This document shows positions 36,744-45,012 of a stretch of DNA of 64,000 bases, in pieces. This DNA is from Chromatiales bacterium (GTDB taxonomy: Bacteria; Pseudomonadota; Gammaproteobacteria; UBA6429; Thiohalophilaceae). Location: positions 100,494-164,493 of the forward strand of contig JALTJZ010000005.1 of NCBI GenBank assembly GCA_027076325.1. Direction: 5' to 3'. Each line of letters starts with the position of its first letter. The stretch's first letter is position 1. The notes under the pieces were generated by a model. The model was not told where the DNA came from, did not search any database, and worked only from the letters and a program-made list of their open reading frames with translations. Both the position numbers and the translations under genes were made by a program.

Positions 36744-37931
36744 TTAATTTCTAGCCGCCAGTTGCTCTTTGGCAGCATTAACCGCAACACCACTGTTAAT
36801 TTTTGCACCCATACCCGTGAGTACTTCATCCAGTGCATTTAAGCAGTATTCAATGTTTTTTGCATTACATGCATAGCCCATTAAACCAATGCGCCATACT
36901 TTTCCAGCTAATGCACCTAAACCCGCACCAATCTCAAGGTTGTAGTCGTTTAATAGTTTTGCACGTACGACCGCATCATCAACCCCGTCAGGAATGGTCA
37001 CTGCATTAAGTTGTGGCAAACGGTCGGCTTCATCAACAATAAAGTTTAATCCCATCGCTTCAATACCCGCTCGTAATGCAAGGTGCATTTTGGCATGACG
37101 CGCCCATGAATTTTCAATACCTTCTTCCTGTAAGATAACCAGTGACTCATGCAGTCCATATAAATTATTAACAGGTGCCGTATGATGGTAAGCACGTTTT
37201 GCACCACCACCCCAGTAACCCATTACAAGGCTTAAATCTAAAAACCAGCTTTGTACCGGCGTTTTACGGTTTTTGATAACCTCCGCTGCACGCTCATTAA
37301 AGCTTACCGGTGATAAACCGGGCGGTGCAGACAAACATTTTTGAGTGCCGGAATAGATCGCATCAATACCCCAGTCGTCTACTCTTAGCTCGGTGCCGCC
37401 TAAAGAAGTCACCGCATCCACGATAACCAGGCAATCGTGTTGATGTGCCAGTGCCGTTAGTGCTTTTGCATCTGATTGTGCACCGGTTGAGGTTTCTGCA
37501 TGGACAAAAGCCAGAATTTTGGCATCGGGGTTATCTTTTAGTGCTTGTTCCACTTTAGCAATATCAATCGCCTTGCCCCATTCATCTTCTACCATTACGG
37601 CAATGCCACCACAACGGGTGACATTTTCTTTCATCCGTCCACCAAACACACCGTTTTGACAAACAATGACTTTATCGCCTGCCTCAACTAAATTAGTAAA
37701 ACAGGTTTCCATGCCCGCCGAGCCTGGCGCAGAAACGGGGAAAGTCAGTTCATTTTTTGTTTTAAACGCATACTGCAGTAGTTGCTTCATTTCATCCATC
37801 ATAGACACAAACTCAGGATCGAGATGGCCAATGGTTGGACGTGCCAGTGCATCAAGCACGCGAGGAGAAACGTCGGAAGGACCTGGCCCCATTAATGTTC
37901 GAGAAATGGGTTTAAAGGATGAAATTGTCAT
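36744..37931 (-). CDS. Class V pyridoxal-phosphate aminotransferase (alanine/serine-glyoxylate type)
   Basis: A 395-residue aminotransferase. Sequence landmarks are MGPGPSDVSPRVL at the N-terminus, SAPGSAGMETCFTNL, an HAETSTGAQ motif, VDAVTSLGG with the cofactor Asp, and SGTQKCLSAPPGLSPVSF with the Schiff-base lysine. This set is typical of alanine-glyoxylate and serine-glyoxylate aminotransferases. The preferred amino donor cannot be read from the sequence; a serine-pyruvate type is equally possible. It stands alone with no glycine or serine-cycle genes nearby. Confidence 0.9.
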   Translation of the reverse strand: MTISSFKPISRTLMGPGPSDVSPRVLDALARPTIGHLDPEFVSMMDEMKQLLQYAFKTKNELTFPVSAPGSAGMETCFTNLVEAGDKVIVCQNGVFGGRMKENVTRCGGIAVMVEDEWGKAIDIAKVEQALKDNPDAKILAFVHAETSTGAQSDAKALTALAHQHDCLVIVDAVTSLGGTELRVDDWGIDAIYSGTQKCLSAPPGLSPVSFNERAAEVIKNRKTPVQSWFLDLSLVMGYWGGGAKRAYHHTAPVNNLYGLHESLVILQEEGIENSWARHAKMHLALRAGIEAMGLNFIVDEADRLPQLNAVTIPDGVDDAVVRAKLLNDYNLEIGAGLGALAGKVWRIGLMGYACNAKNIEYCLNALDEVLTGMGAKINSGVAVNAAKEQLAARN

Positions 37932-38173
37932 GCTGCACCTGAATTATTCTGTGTAATTAAAAATCTGAAAAAAACGAACCGCAGTATACCTTAGTTTGTT
38001 GCATATATTAATCCCTAGTGATGTACTAAGGTATTTTGGTGCGCAAGCACAGTAAAATACCCTGCAAATAATATGTTTACTACAAGGCACACCCTGATAT
38101 TCATTATTGAATATTTTTTGACTCTAACTATTTGCTATTATTCACCCTACATTGACTAATTAAAGGATTCCCA

Positions 38174-38989
38174 ATGGCTGATCTCCCTCTTATTATTGAA
38201 CCTGAACAACTGCAAACACAACTTGGGGCAGACAATATAGTCGTGCTTGATTTGTCTCAGCCTACAACCTATTTACAGCAACACATTCCTGGCGCTTACT
38301 TTCTGGAATACGGCTGGATAACAAAAACACAGAATCCGGTAATGGGCTTGTTGCCCGATATTGAGCAGCTTAATCGTGTGTTATCAGCTTTTGGTCTAAC
38401 AACCGATACCCACATTGTCGCTTATGATGATGAAGGCGGTGGCCGTGCCTGTCGACTGCTGTGGACACTGGATACATTAGGGCATAAACATTACTCGCTT
38501 TTAAATGGCGGCTTGCAAAATTGGGCTAGCAAAAACTTGCCTTTAAGTAATGACATTATCTGGCCAACACCGGCAAGTTATTCTGGCACATTAGACGCTT
38601 CGCCCATTGCCGACAAACAGTTTATTCTCGATTCGCTTAACGATGACAGCACGCTGATTTTAGATTGCCGCAGCCCAATGGAATACAGCGGCACAAAAGT
38701 GTTTGCAGCACGCGGCGGGCACATTCCCGGCGCAGTAAATATGAACTGGATGGATTTAATTGATACTGAAAATCAGTTACGTCTAAAACCCGTTAATGAA
38801 ATAGAGCAAATCTTGCAAAGCAAAGGCGTTACAAAAGACAAAACCATTATTACCCACTGCCAAACGCATCACCGCTCATCACACAGCTATATTGTATTAA
38901 AAAGTCTGGGATATGAAAAAATTAAAGGCTACCCGGGCTCCTGGTCTGACTGGGGGAATGATCCGGCTACGCCGATAGAAACGCCCTAA
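38174..38989 (+). CDS. Two-domain rhodanese (thiosulfate/3-mercaptopyruvate sulfurtransferase)
   Basis: A 271-residue cytoplasmic sulfurtransferase with two rhodanese folds. The first is inactive (residues 5-125) and the second (about 145-265) has the catalytic Cys in the loop CQTHHRSSH. The C-x4-R spacing is the thiosulfate type; a 3-mercaptopyruvate enzyme would normally have CGSGVT. The first domain carries VLDLSQPTTYLQQHIPGA, and the second HIPGAVNMNW. AAAGGA precedes the ATG, and an extended -10 (TGCTATTAT) lies about 40 nt upstream. As I recall, rhodanese and psd are also near fimX in Pseudomonas. Confidence 0.9.
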   Translation: MADLPLIIEPEQLQTQLGADNIVVLDLSQPTTYLQQHIPGAYFLEYGWITKTQNPVMGLLPDIEQLNRVLSAFGLTTDTHIVAYDDEGGGRACRLLWTLDTLGHKHYSLLNGGLQNWASKNLPLSNDIIWPTPASYSGTLDASPIADKQFILDSLNDDSTLILDCRSPMEYSGTKVFAARGGHIPGAVNMNWMDLIDTENQLRLKPVNEIEQILQSKGVTKDKTIITHCQTHHRSSHSYIVLKSLGYEKIKGYPGSWSDWGNDPATPIETP

Positions 38990-39011
38990 AGGAAGAAAAT
39001 ATTATTTTATC

Positions 39012-39077
39012 ATTGCGCGGCAATCTTTTAATTGCAAGGCATAAAAAGCAAGATTGCCGCGCAATCACGCGCAATGG
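39012..39077. repeat. REP-like palindromic repeat, copy 2
   Basis: GCGCGGCAATCTT (39015-39027) is the reverse complement of AAGATTGCCGCGC (39050-39062), then AATCACGCGCAATG. The arms and tail match the repeat at 29966-30031, although the loop differs in sequence and is a few bases shorter. It again lies between convergent genes (rhodanese and the S24 protein). Confidence 0.7.
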
Positions 39078-39131
39078 CCTGCTTTCTGATTTTTTTCTTT
39101 GTGGTTATGCTAAGCAACCCAAATGGTAGGC

Positions 39132-39656
39132 TTAATCAGTCGAACGAATAACACCTGTTACAATACCCAGAATTTGCACATGTTCGTTACGCAGGTAAAT
39201 CGGTGCCATATCTGGGTTAGCCGGTTGTAAGCGAATGCCATCGGCTTCAATATAAAGTTTCTTTAAAGTAACTTGCTCGTAATTAATCATTGCAACAACG
39301 GTTTCACCGTTCTGTGCCGATTCACGTTTTTCGATAACAACCAGATCGCCATCCTGAATATTGTCATCAATCATCGAATTGCCTCGCACCCGTAATGCAT
39401 AGCAGTTGCGTTTTACCATATTGGCCGGTACTGAAACCACCTCATCATTTTCACAGGCATCAATTGGCTCGCCAGCGGCAACCCAGCCCATTAGAGGCAC
39501 TTCAACCAGTGACTGTGACACAAAATCCAGAGTCTCAAACGACTGCTGCCAAACCTGGTGGCTGGCTTTTGTCAGAGAACTGCCACTCACATGGCCACTG
39601 AGCATAGAGTCGAGTTCTAAATTATTCTTTGTAATCAATATGTTAACGTTAGACAT
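39132..39656 (-). CDS. LexA/UmuD-like S24 self-cleaving protein lacking a DNA-binding domain
   Basis: A 174-residue protein whose C-terminal 120 residues form a peptidase S24 domain. The autocleavage bond is Ala61-Gly62 in WVAAGEP, the nucleophile is Ser94 in RVRGNSMIDD, and the general base is Lys132 in VTLKKLY. These match LexA. However, residues 1-50 do not form the winged helix-turn-helix of LexA and instead read as a Ser/Thr-rich sequence. No in-frame extension upstream restores it. It could be a UmuD-like partner (though no polymerase V gene follows), or a regulator that binds DNA in another way. No obvious SOS box was found at its promoter. Confidence 0.85.
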   Translation of the reverse strand: MSNVNILITKNNLELDSMLSGHVSGSSLTKASHQVWQQSFETLDFVSQSLVEVPLMGWVAAGEPIDACENDEVVSVPANMVKRNCYALRVRGNSMIDDNIQDGDLVVIEKRESAQNGETVVAMINYEQVTLKKLYIEADGIRLQPANPDMAPIYLRNEHVQILGIVTGVIRSTD

Positions 39657-39828
39657 TAAGGTAGCCCTTTAGGTTTTTTCTAACAATAGCCCGATATGAG
39701 CAAGATTGCAAATCGCTTTGGATACTTTCGAGACGAAACCTTTTAGCGGCCTATCTTAAAGTACACTACAGCGCTCATACCCTATAGAATAGGCACTCCA
39801 AATGACTAACTAAAGAAACGAAACAGAC

Positions 39829-40482
39829 ATGCCGCACACAAATAAAAACAATAATCTTATTCTTATCGCTGTTGCTATTATTAGCGTTGTTGTTGGTGTA
39901 CTCGTTAGCCAGAAGCTTATCGAAACACCGGTAAAAATACCGGAAAATTTGTCAGCGACCTTACTGGACAAAGCCAAACCGTTACAGCCTTTTACATTAA
40001 TCAACCATGACAATAAACCATTTAATCTGAACAGCCTGAAAGGAAACTGGAGTTTTTTGTTTTTTGGCTATACCCATTGCCCCGATGTTTGCCCACTGGC
40101 AATGCAGGTGATGCGCAAGGTATGGCAAGCAGCAGAATTAAAAACAACCCTCCCCCCCACAATGCAAATGATTTTTGTCTCGGTCGACCCCAAGCGCGAT
40201 ACCCCTGCAGTTTTAAAAGCCTACACTCAATATTACAACCCGGCTTTTATCGGGGTAACCGGTGAGACAGAGCAGATTGATAATATAACAAAGCAAATCG
40301 GGATCCTGTACGGCGTTGACGCACCCAATAAAAATGGCGACTATAACGTAAGCCACAGCGGGCAAATTATCCTGATCGACCCACAAGCAAATATGCGTGC
40401 TGTTTTTTCACCACCACTTAACCCAAAATCTATCACACAAGACTTTATCGCCATTAAAAAATGGGTTGAGGACAATATATGA
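39829..40482 (+). CDS. SCO1/SenC-family copper chaperone/thiol protein
   Basis: A 217-residue membrane-anchored (about 10-27) periplasmic protein with a thioredoxin-like SCO domain. The copper-binding Cys84 and Cys88 lie in THCPDVCPL, and the distal ligand His176 in NVSHSGQ, so all three metal ligands are present. VSVDPKRDTP is the usual family signature. SCO proteins deliver copper to CuA of cytochrome oxidase or act as thiol reductases. The gene overlaps a PCu(A)C chaperone gene by 4 nt, supporting the copper-delivery role. Confidence 0.94.
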   Translation: MPHTNKNNNLILIAVAIISVVVGVLVSQKLIETPVKIPENLSATLLDKAKPLQPFTLINHDNKPFNLNSLKGNWSFLFFGYTHCPDVCPLAMQVMRKVWQAAELKTTLPPTMQMIFVSVDPKRDTPAVLKAYTQYYNPAFIGVTGETEQIDNITKQIGILYGVDAPNKNGDYNVSHSGQIILIDPQANMRAVFSPPLNPKSITQDFIAIKKWVEDNI

Positions 40483-40931
40483 GTAAAATATTTCTCGCCA
40501 GAAAAACATTCGCTAGCATAGTGTGCTTTATCGCTTCTATCAATCTTGCAGCAGCACATGGTCTCGCTGCCATTACTTTTTCAAATATCACCATACCGGA
40601 AGCGCCGCCCGTTGCATCCGTTATGGCTGCCTATATGCATATTAAAAACAATACCAATGCGAAAAAAATACTAAATAAAATAAGCAGCCCGCAATTCAAA
40701 CGTGTCGAAATTCACGAAATGCATATGACAAACGGCATGATGAGTATGAAACAAATTCAGGCCTTAACTATAAAAGCGCAGCAAACCATGATATTAAAAC
40801 CTGGCGGGATACATGTTATGCTGATTAAACCGCTTAAACCTTTAAAACATAATGACCAGGTAACATTAACATTCAAGTTTGCCTCCGGTGAAAGCACAAT
40901 TATTAACACCCGTGTGCAAAAAACAGACTAA
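40479..40931 (+). CDS. PCu(A)C periplasmic copper chaperone
   Basis: A 150-residue protein with a signal peptide (hydrophobic about 8-26, cleavage near AAAHG) and the copper-binding pattern of the DUF461 family. It has a VEIHEMHMTNGMMSM cluster providing Met/His ligands, and HVMLIKPLKPLK at the C-terminus. These proteins hand Cu(I) to the CuA site with SCO1. ATGA at 40479-40482 overlaps the SCO gene, so translation is coupled. Confidence 0.92.
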   Translation: MSKIFLARKTFASIVCFIASINLAAAHGLAAITFSNITIPEAPPVASVMAAYMHIKNNTNAKKILNKISSPQFKRVEIHEMHMTNGMMSMKQIQALTIKAQQTMILKPGGIHVMLIKPLKPLKHNDQVTLTFKFASGESTIINTRVQKTD

Positions 40932-40962
40932 AACTAATTACAACAATAATAGCCTTAAAACA

Positions 40963-41862
40963 ATGACTCTAAATACACAATCAAGCTACATAAAAGATCG
41001 CCTGTTTGCATTAATACAACTGTTTATACCACACCATTTTCTTTCCGGCATTATGTATAAAATTACCCGTATTGAAACCGTCTGGTTTAAAGATTTTATT
41101 ATTAAAAAAATTATCGATATTTATAATGTCGATATGAGTCAGGCAGAAAAGGAGAATGTCGCCGACTTTAAAAGTTTTAATGACTTTTTTACCCGGCCGT
41201 TAAAAGCAAACGCACGTCCCATTGCCAAAGGTGCACACCGTATTATTTCACCGGTTGATGGCACTGTTAGTGAAGTGGGTAAAATTAATAATGACCAGAT
41301 TTTTCAGGCCAAAGGAATAAACTATTCACTTGAAGCACTGGTAGGCGGCTCACCCGAACGTGCTGAATTTTATCGCAACGGTTATTTCGCCACACTTTAC
41401 CTGTCACCACGCGATTACCATCGTATCCATATGCCACTCAGCGGACGCTTACGGGAAATGGTACACGTTCCCGGTCGGCTGTTCAGTGTCAGCCCGTCCA
41501 CTACACGCAGTGTTGCCGGTTTGTTTGCACGCAATGAACGTGTTATTGCCGGGTTTTCAACCGATGCAGGGCCAATGGCCATGATTCTGGTCGGCGCTAT
41601 TTTTGTATCCAGTATGGAAACCGTCTGGGCAGGCACCATTACCCCGCCCCGCGGTAAACACCTGCGCCAGTGGAGCTACGATACACAGGAACCCATTTGT
41701 CTAGAACGTGCGGAAGAAATGGGGCGCTTTAATATGGGCTCAACCGTTATACTTTTATTCTCTGAAAACAGTATCAAATGGGAACAGAATCTGGTTGCTG
41801 GCAAAAAAATACAGTTTGGTGAAAAGATTGGGGAAGTTGCTAATCAAAAAATAGCCTCATAA
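40963..41862 (+). CDS. psd: Phosphatidylserine decarboxylase
   Basis: Psd makes phosphatidylethanolamine and is a self-cleaving pyruvoyl enzyme. From the ATG at 40963 (protein MTLNTQSS) the protein has 299 residues. Visible features are FKSFNDFFTRPLKANARP, ISPVDGTVSEVG, the SPRDYHRIHMPL active-site His region, and the cleavage motif MGSTVILLF near residue 256. There Ser becomes the pyruvoyl group; LGST is more usual and MGST is a minor change. An in-frame ATG at 40879 would overlap the PCu(A)C gene by 53 nt and is rejected. Confidence 0.95.
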   Translation: MTLNTQSSYIKDRLFALIQLFIPHHFLSGIMYKITRIETVWFKDFIIKKIIDIYNVDMSQAEKENVADFKSFNDFFTRPLKANARPIAKGAHRIISPVDGTVSEVGKINNDQIFQAKGINYSLEALVGGSPERAEFYRNGYFATLYLSPRDYHRIHMPLSGRLREMVHVPGRLFSVSPSTTRSVAGLFARNERVIAGFSTDAGPMAMILVGAIFVSSMETVWAGTITPPRGKHLRQWSYDTQEPICLERAEEMGRFNMGSTVILLFSENSIKWEQNLVAGKKIQFGEKIGEVANQKIAS

Positions 41863-41947
41863 CCATGAAAGCAAACAAATCTAAAAGGTTACCCATAAGA
41901 TAGCTTAAAACTGTTTTTCTTCAGCCCAATATAACCTGGCCGGTAAA

Positions 41948-42226
41948 GTGGATACGAAAAAAAATACACAGGCAGAAATTACCCTTATCGACAGAATTGC
42001 CGTTGCTTTTCTATCAGGTGTTTTTGCATTTATTACCGGTGTTGTCGTCTGGTTTTTGCTGGTTGCCAGCTTCGGGTTTGAAGGAAAATATATTTTTTCA
42101 TCCTTTAAACTGGTTGTTGGCTTTGCAGTCATCATGGCTGTTGCCGGATTCTTAATGTTAGAAAACTTTATTGCTACTTTATTTGGCCACCTGTGGCATG
42201 GCATATACAACCATCTTAAACATTAG
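41948..42226 (+). CDS. Small polytopic membrane protein, hypothetical
   Basis: A 92-residue protein with GTG as the likely start codon, a short polar leader (1-16) and two to three hydrophobic segments (about 18-45, 54-80), ending in a His-rich tail (GHLWHGIYNHLKH). No family is recognised. A weak promoter-like AT stretch precedes it; the ribosome-binding site is poor, so translation start is uncertain. It lies between psd and marR on the same strand. Confidence 0.45.
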   Translation: MDTKKNTQAEITLIDRIAVAFLSGVFAFITGVVVWFLLVASFGFEGKYIFSSFKLVVGFAVIMAVAGFLMLENFIATLFGHLWHGIYNHLKH

Positions 42227-42256
42227 GTATAAATACGATCACTGCTATCCCGTTAA

Positions 42257-42279
42257 CGCCCTCGCCCTTCGGGTGAGGG
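42257..42279. repeat. Intergenic hairpin between small membrane gene and marR
   Basis: CCCTCGCCC and GGGTGAGGG flank a TTC loop in an otherwise non-coding 194-nt gap. No T run follows on either strand, so it is a hairpin of unknown role rather than a clear terminator. Confidence 0.4.
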
Positions 42280-42385
42280 GATCGGAATAGATAACGCATT
42301 GTTTTATTTGCTTCCTTATCCTGGCACTCGACAAAACATACTACACTTTTTCCCATTATACAGAATCAAGCCAGACCCAATATAC

Positions 42386-42413
42386 TTGCATGTACAACCA
42401 TATTATGTATAAT
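42386..42413 (+). promoter_or_regulatory. Promoter of marR giving a probably leaderless transcript
   Basis: TTGCAT (42386-42391) and TATAAT (42408-42413) are separated by 16 nt. The ATG of the MarR gene begins at 42421, only 7 nt after the -10 hexamer, so transcription should start at or within a base or two of the start codon. No ribosome-binding site is possible. The region also contains the half-palindromic TTGCATGTACAA, which could be a MarR operator. Confidence 0.6.
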
Positions 42414-42420
42414 TATCCCT

Positions 42421-42846
42421 ATGTTTGACGAATGCTTATATTTCAATACTATAAAATTTACCCGACTGATCAATTCACTTTGGGAAGAAGCATATCGCCC
42501 AACAGGGTTGTCACCCTCCCATGCTTATCTATTACAGTTTATTCTGGAACAGCCCGGAGAAACACCAAAAAATCTGGCTACTAAAATGGGGCTATCTCTT
42601 TCAACCGTTACCCGATTTGTGGATACGCTGTCCACAAAAGGCCTGGTTAAACGCGTTAAAGAAAACAGAGACAAAAGAGAATGCAGCATATATCCAACAC
42701 AAGCTGGAAAAAAGCTGAAAACTAAACTTGCGCAAACCACAAAAATACTGCACAAAAAAATTAGAATTATTCTTGGTAATAATGCTGTTTCTGAGATGAT
42801 CACCTTATTACACACATTTACCCCAAAAATAAAAAAGAGTACCTGA
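42421..42846 (+). CDS. MarR-family transcriptional regulator
   Basis: A 141-residue winged-helix protein. The N-terminal helix and turn (FTRLINSLWEEAYRPTGLSPSHAYLLQF) lead into a recognition region LATKMGLSLSTVTRFVDTLSTKGLVKR and the beta wing ENRDKRECSIYPTQAGK. It is probably autoregulated, since its -10 box sits at the start codon. Translation begins with no leader. The stop TGA shares a base with the next ATG (TGATG), so it is translationally coupled to a flavin-binding-like protein gene, its likely target and partner. Confidence 0.88.
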   Translation: MFDECLYFNTIKFTRLINSLWEEAYRPTGLSPSHAYLLQFILEQPGETPKNLATKMGLSLSTVTRFVDTLSTKGLVKRVKENRDKRECSIYPTQAGKKLKTKLAQTTKILHKKIRIILGNNAVSEMITLLHTFTPKIKKST

Positions 42847-43376
42847 TGCGAAAGTTAACCGAAATATTTCATCCTGGCGAACTGGATGTTCAGGCGCAGT
42901 TTAATAAAAAAAGAAACTGGAATGATAATTCACTTGCCGGACTTAATCGGATGTTTAAAGAAACAATAGATGATGAAACAGCATATTTTATTGAAGGGCA
43001 GAAATATTTTTTTATTGCGACAGCAAGTGAAAATGGTGAGTGTGATTGTAGCTTCAGAGGGACTGAACAAGGTACAGATAACCGCCTACTGCAAAGTGTT
43101 TTTGTCAAGAATCCAGTAACCGTTATATTCCCTGATTATTCAGGTAATAATATCTATAACTCATTAGGCAACATCCAGGTTAATCCAAATATTGGCATGC
43201 TGTTTATTGACTTTAAATTGGCATTACGTCTCAGAATAAACGGAACGGCAAAAATAATTATCGACAAAAATACTTACAAGCATATATGGCCAAATTCCCT
43301 TCGATATATCGAAGTTAATGTTAAACAGGTTTATTTCAATTGCTCCAGAAGAATAAAAGAAAGTGTGAGTCTGTAA
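42846..43376 (+). CDS. Pyridoxamine 5'-phosphate oxidase-family (split-barrel flavin) protein
   Basis: A 176-residue split-barrel protein. The stretch FIEGQKYFFIATASENGECDCSFRG, then VIFPDYSGNNIYNSLGNIQVNPNIGMLFIDF, matches the PNPOx-like/flavin-reductase-type family. Such proteins bind FMN or heme and often lack known substrates. It is translationally coupled to the MarR gene upstream (overlap of one base) and followed by a small unknown gene, which suggests a stress or xenobiotic response unit. Confidence 0.8.
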   Translation: MRKLTEIFHPGELDVQAQFNKKRNWNDNSLAGLNRMFKETIDDETAYFIEGQKYFFIATASENGECDCSFRGTEQGTDNRLLQSVFVKNPVTVIFPDYSGNNIYNSLGNIQVNPNIGMLFIDFKLALRLRINGTAKIIIDKNTYKHIWPNSLRYIEVNVKQVYFNCSRRIKESVSL

Positions 43377-43379
43377 CAA

Positions 43380-43724
43380 GTGCCGATGATAAAATTAGTT
43401 GAATCTTTAAAGGATTGGGGTACACCTTGTTTTACTGAAACGCTGAAAAGGGAGCTTATAAAATTAGGTGCCTGCAATTTACCGCTTCAAGAGGCGGCTA
43501 CGCCAGGAACACTGGTTGCGGAGCCAACTATTGGTGTTACTGTATTAACATTGCGTGAAGATAAAATAAATATTACGGTAAAAACAGGTATTCTGTTTTC
43601 TGAGATTTTATGGGCATATTGTTGCGATGGTGACGAGCCGACAACCACTAACGCCTATTGCGAACTAATGGTTGTTATAAATAAAACCACGGCCAGTACA
43701 AACTTTAAGTTGATTTCAGACTAA
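43380..43724 (+). CDS. Hypothetical protein downstream of marR/PNPOx operon
   Basis: A 114-residue protein, starting at GTG 43380 or at the ATG 43386. It contains a conserved-looking IKLGACNLPLQEAATPGTLVAEP stretch and an ENYCCDG-type Cys pair, but no family is recognised. The gene starts 3 nt after the flavin protein stop and so belongs to the same operon. The frame stays open after its TAA stop for another 51 codons. Confidence 0.6.
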   Translation: MPMIKLVESLKDWGTPCFTETLKRELIKLGACNLPLQEAATPGTLVAEPTIGVTVLTLREDKINITVKTGILFSEILWAYCCDGDEPTTTNAYCELMVVINKTTASTNFKLISD

Positions 43725-43880
43725 ATAAGCGTTCCAAATACCACTGCACTTGCAAATACAGAAGCAGGTATACGACTGCCAAGCCTATGTGGTAGTCTCT
43801 ACGGCATGTCTTTAAATACGCCAGTTATTGCTGCCACCCTGCCTGACCAAATGCTTAATGCTATGTGTTCTTATATTTAG
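43725..43880 (+). pseudogene. In-frame open stretch after the stop of the 114-residue gene; possible gene remnant
   Basis: Continuing in the same frame past the TAA at 43722, 51 codons remain open, encoding VPNTTALANTEAGIRLPSLC and then SLYGMSLNTPVIAATLPDQ, with balanced composition rather than low-complexity filler. There is no start or ribosome-binding site. It could be the lost C-terminus of the upstream protein after a new stop codon, or the remains of a different gene. I do not recognise the sequence. Confidence 0.3.
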
Positions 43881-43939
43881 AACACTTCCTTTAAAACGGT
43901 TAATCTTTTATCTATTGTATGATTCAGGCTAATACTAGC

Positions 43940-44899
43940 TCATGCCTTGTCTATTGAAAAGGCAATAACATCCTGAAGTGTATTTTTACCGGTTGCTAGC
44001 ATAAGCAAGCGGTCAAAACCAAGTGCAACACCAGAAGTCATTGGCATTCCCTGCTGCAAGGCTGCGATTAAATGTTCATCAACAGGGATAATTTGTTGCC
44101 CTGCCGCTAATCTTTGTTTGTTTTCATTTTCAAAACGTGCTTTTTGCTCATTGGCGTTTAATAATTCCTGATAGCCATTGGCCAGTTCGACCCCGTTAAT
44201 AAATAGTTCAAAACGCTCGGCAACATCGACCTCACCCTTGCGTATAGTGGCTAAAGCTGCCTGTGTTGTCGGGTAATCATAAATAAAAACCGGTTTGCCT
44301 TTAGGTAAGGCAGGTTGTATGAGGCAGCTCATGATTAAATCCAGATAAGCGTCATGCGTTAAGATTTCGTTATGCAGTTGAATATTATTTTTTGAAATAA
44401 CCGTTTGTAATTGTTGCCTGTTTGCAGTATGCGGATTAATACCTGCAAATTTTTCAAATGCCTGCTGGTAAGTCAATAAAATACTTTTGGTTAAAGTTAA
44501 TTTATCTTTTAATAAAAGCCGTACAAGTTCATCAAGCTGCTCCATTAATTCACGATAATGCATGCCCGGCTGATACCACTCAATTAACGTAAACTCGGGA
44601 TTATGATACCGCCCTGCTTCACCTTGCCGGAATACTTTGCATATTTGATAAATTGCACCACTACCCGATGCCAGCAAGCGCTTCATTGGAAATTCAGGGG
44701 AGGTGTGTAAAAAATAATACGTATGATTAAATCGGCTAGAAAAACTTTCAATATTGGGATCAGGGGTGGTGGATTGCGATAAGCAGGGCGTATCGACTTC
44801 CAGGTAATGATTATCCTGAAAAAACTGGCGGGCTATACTTAATAACCTGGCTCGGCATTTTAAAGTTTCAATAGTGGTGTTCGGTTTCCAGTGACTCAC
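43940..44899 (-). CDS. epmA: EpmA, EF-P (R)-beta-lysine ligase
   Basis: EpmA (GenX/PoxA) is a short class II lysyl-tRNA-synthetase paralogue that attaches beta-lysine to Lys34 of elongation factor P. The 319-residue length (no anticodon-binding domain) and the motifs VDTPCLSQSTTPDPNIESF, SPEFPMKRLLASGSGAIYQICKVFR, FTLIEWY and GVALGFDRLLML identify it. It precedes efp on the same strand and epmB is nearby, so the full modification pathway is encoded together. Confidence 0.95.
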   Translation of the reverse strand: MSHWKPNTTIETLKCRARLLSIARQFFQDNHYLEVDTPCLSQSTTPDPNIESFSSRFNHTYYFLHTSPEFPMKRLLASGSGAIYQICKVFRQGEAGRYHNPEFTLIEWYQPGMHYRELMEQLDELVRLLLKDKLTLTKSILLTYQQAFEKFAGINPHTANRQQLQTVISKNNIQLHNEILTHDAYLDLIMSCLIQPALPKGKPVFIYDYPTTQAALATIRKGEVDVAERFELFINGVELANGYQELLNANEQKARFENENKQRLAAGQQIIPVDEHLIAALQQGMPMTSGVALGFDRLLMLATGKNTLQDVIAFSIDKA

Positions 44900-44916
44900 G
44901 GTGGCTACTTTAACCC

Positions 44917-44990
44917 GTCATTCCCACGGAGGTGGGTATCCAGAAAAACTAAACATACAGCGCTAGATTCCCGCCTCCGCGGGAATGCCG
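44917..44990. repeat. Imperfect inverted repeat between epmA and efp
   Basis: GTCATTCCCACGGAGGTGGGTATCCAG (44917-44943; quoted in part) pairs imperfectly with a right arm CTAGATTCCCGCCTCCGCGG at 44963 onward ending in GAATGCCG. It has the look of the widespread dispersed TCATTCCCGCxxxGGCGGGAAT repeats of proteobacteria, different in sequence from the other two repeats in the window. It may cap the efp transcript. Confidence 0.55.
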
Positions 44991-45012
44991 GCTTTTGGGT
45001 AATAATATACGC

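Noticed and set aside
40879-40962. Longer N-terminus for phosphatidylserine decarboxylase
   Set aside because: It would read through the end of the copper chaperone gene in another frame; conserved sequence starts only after the ATG at 40963.
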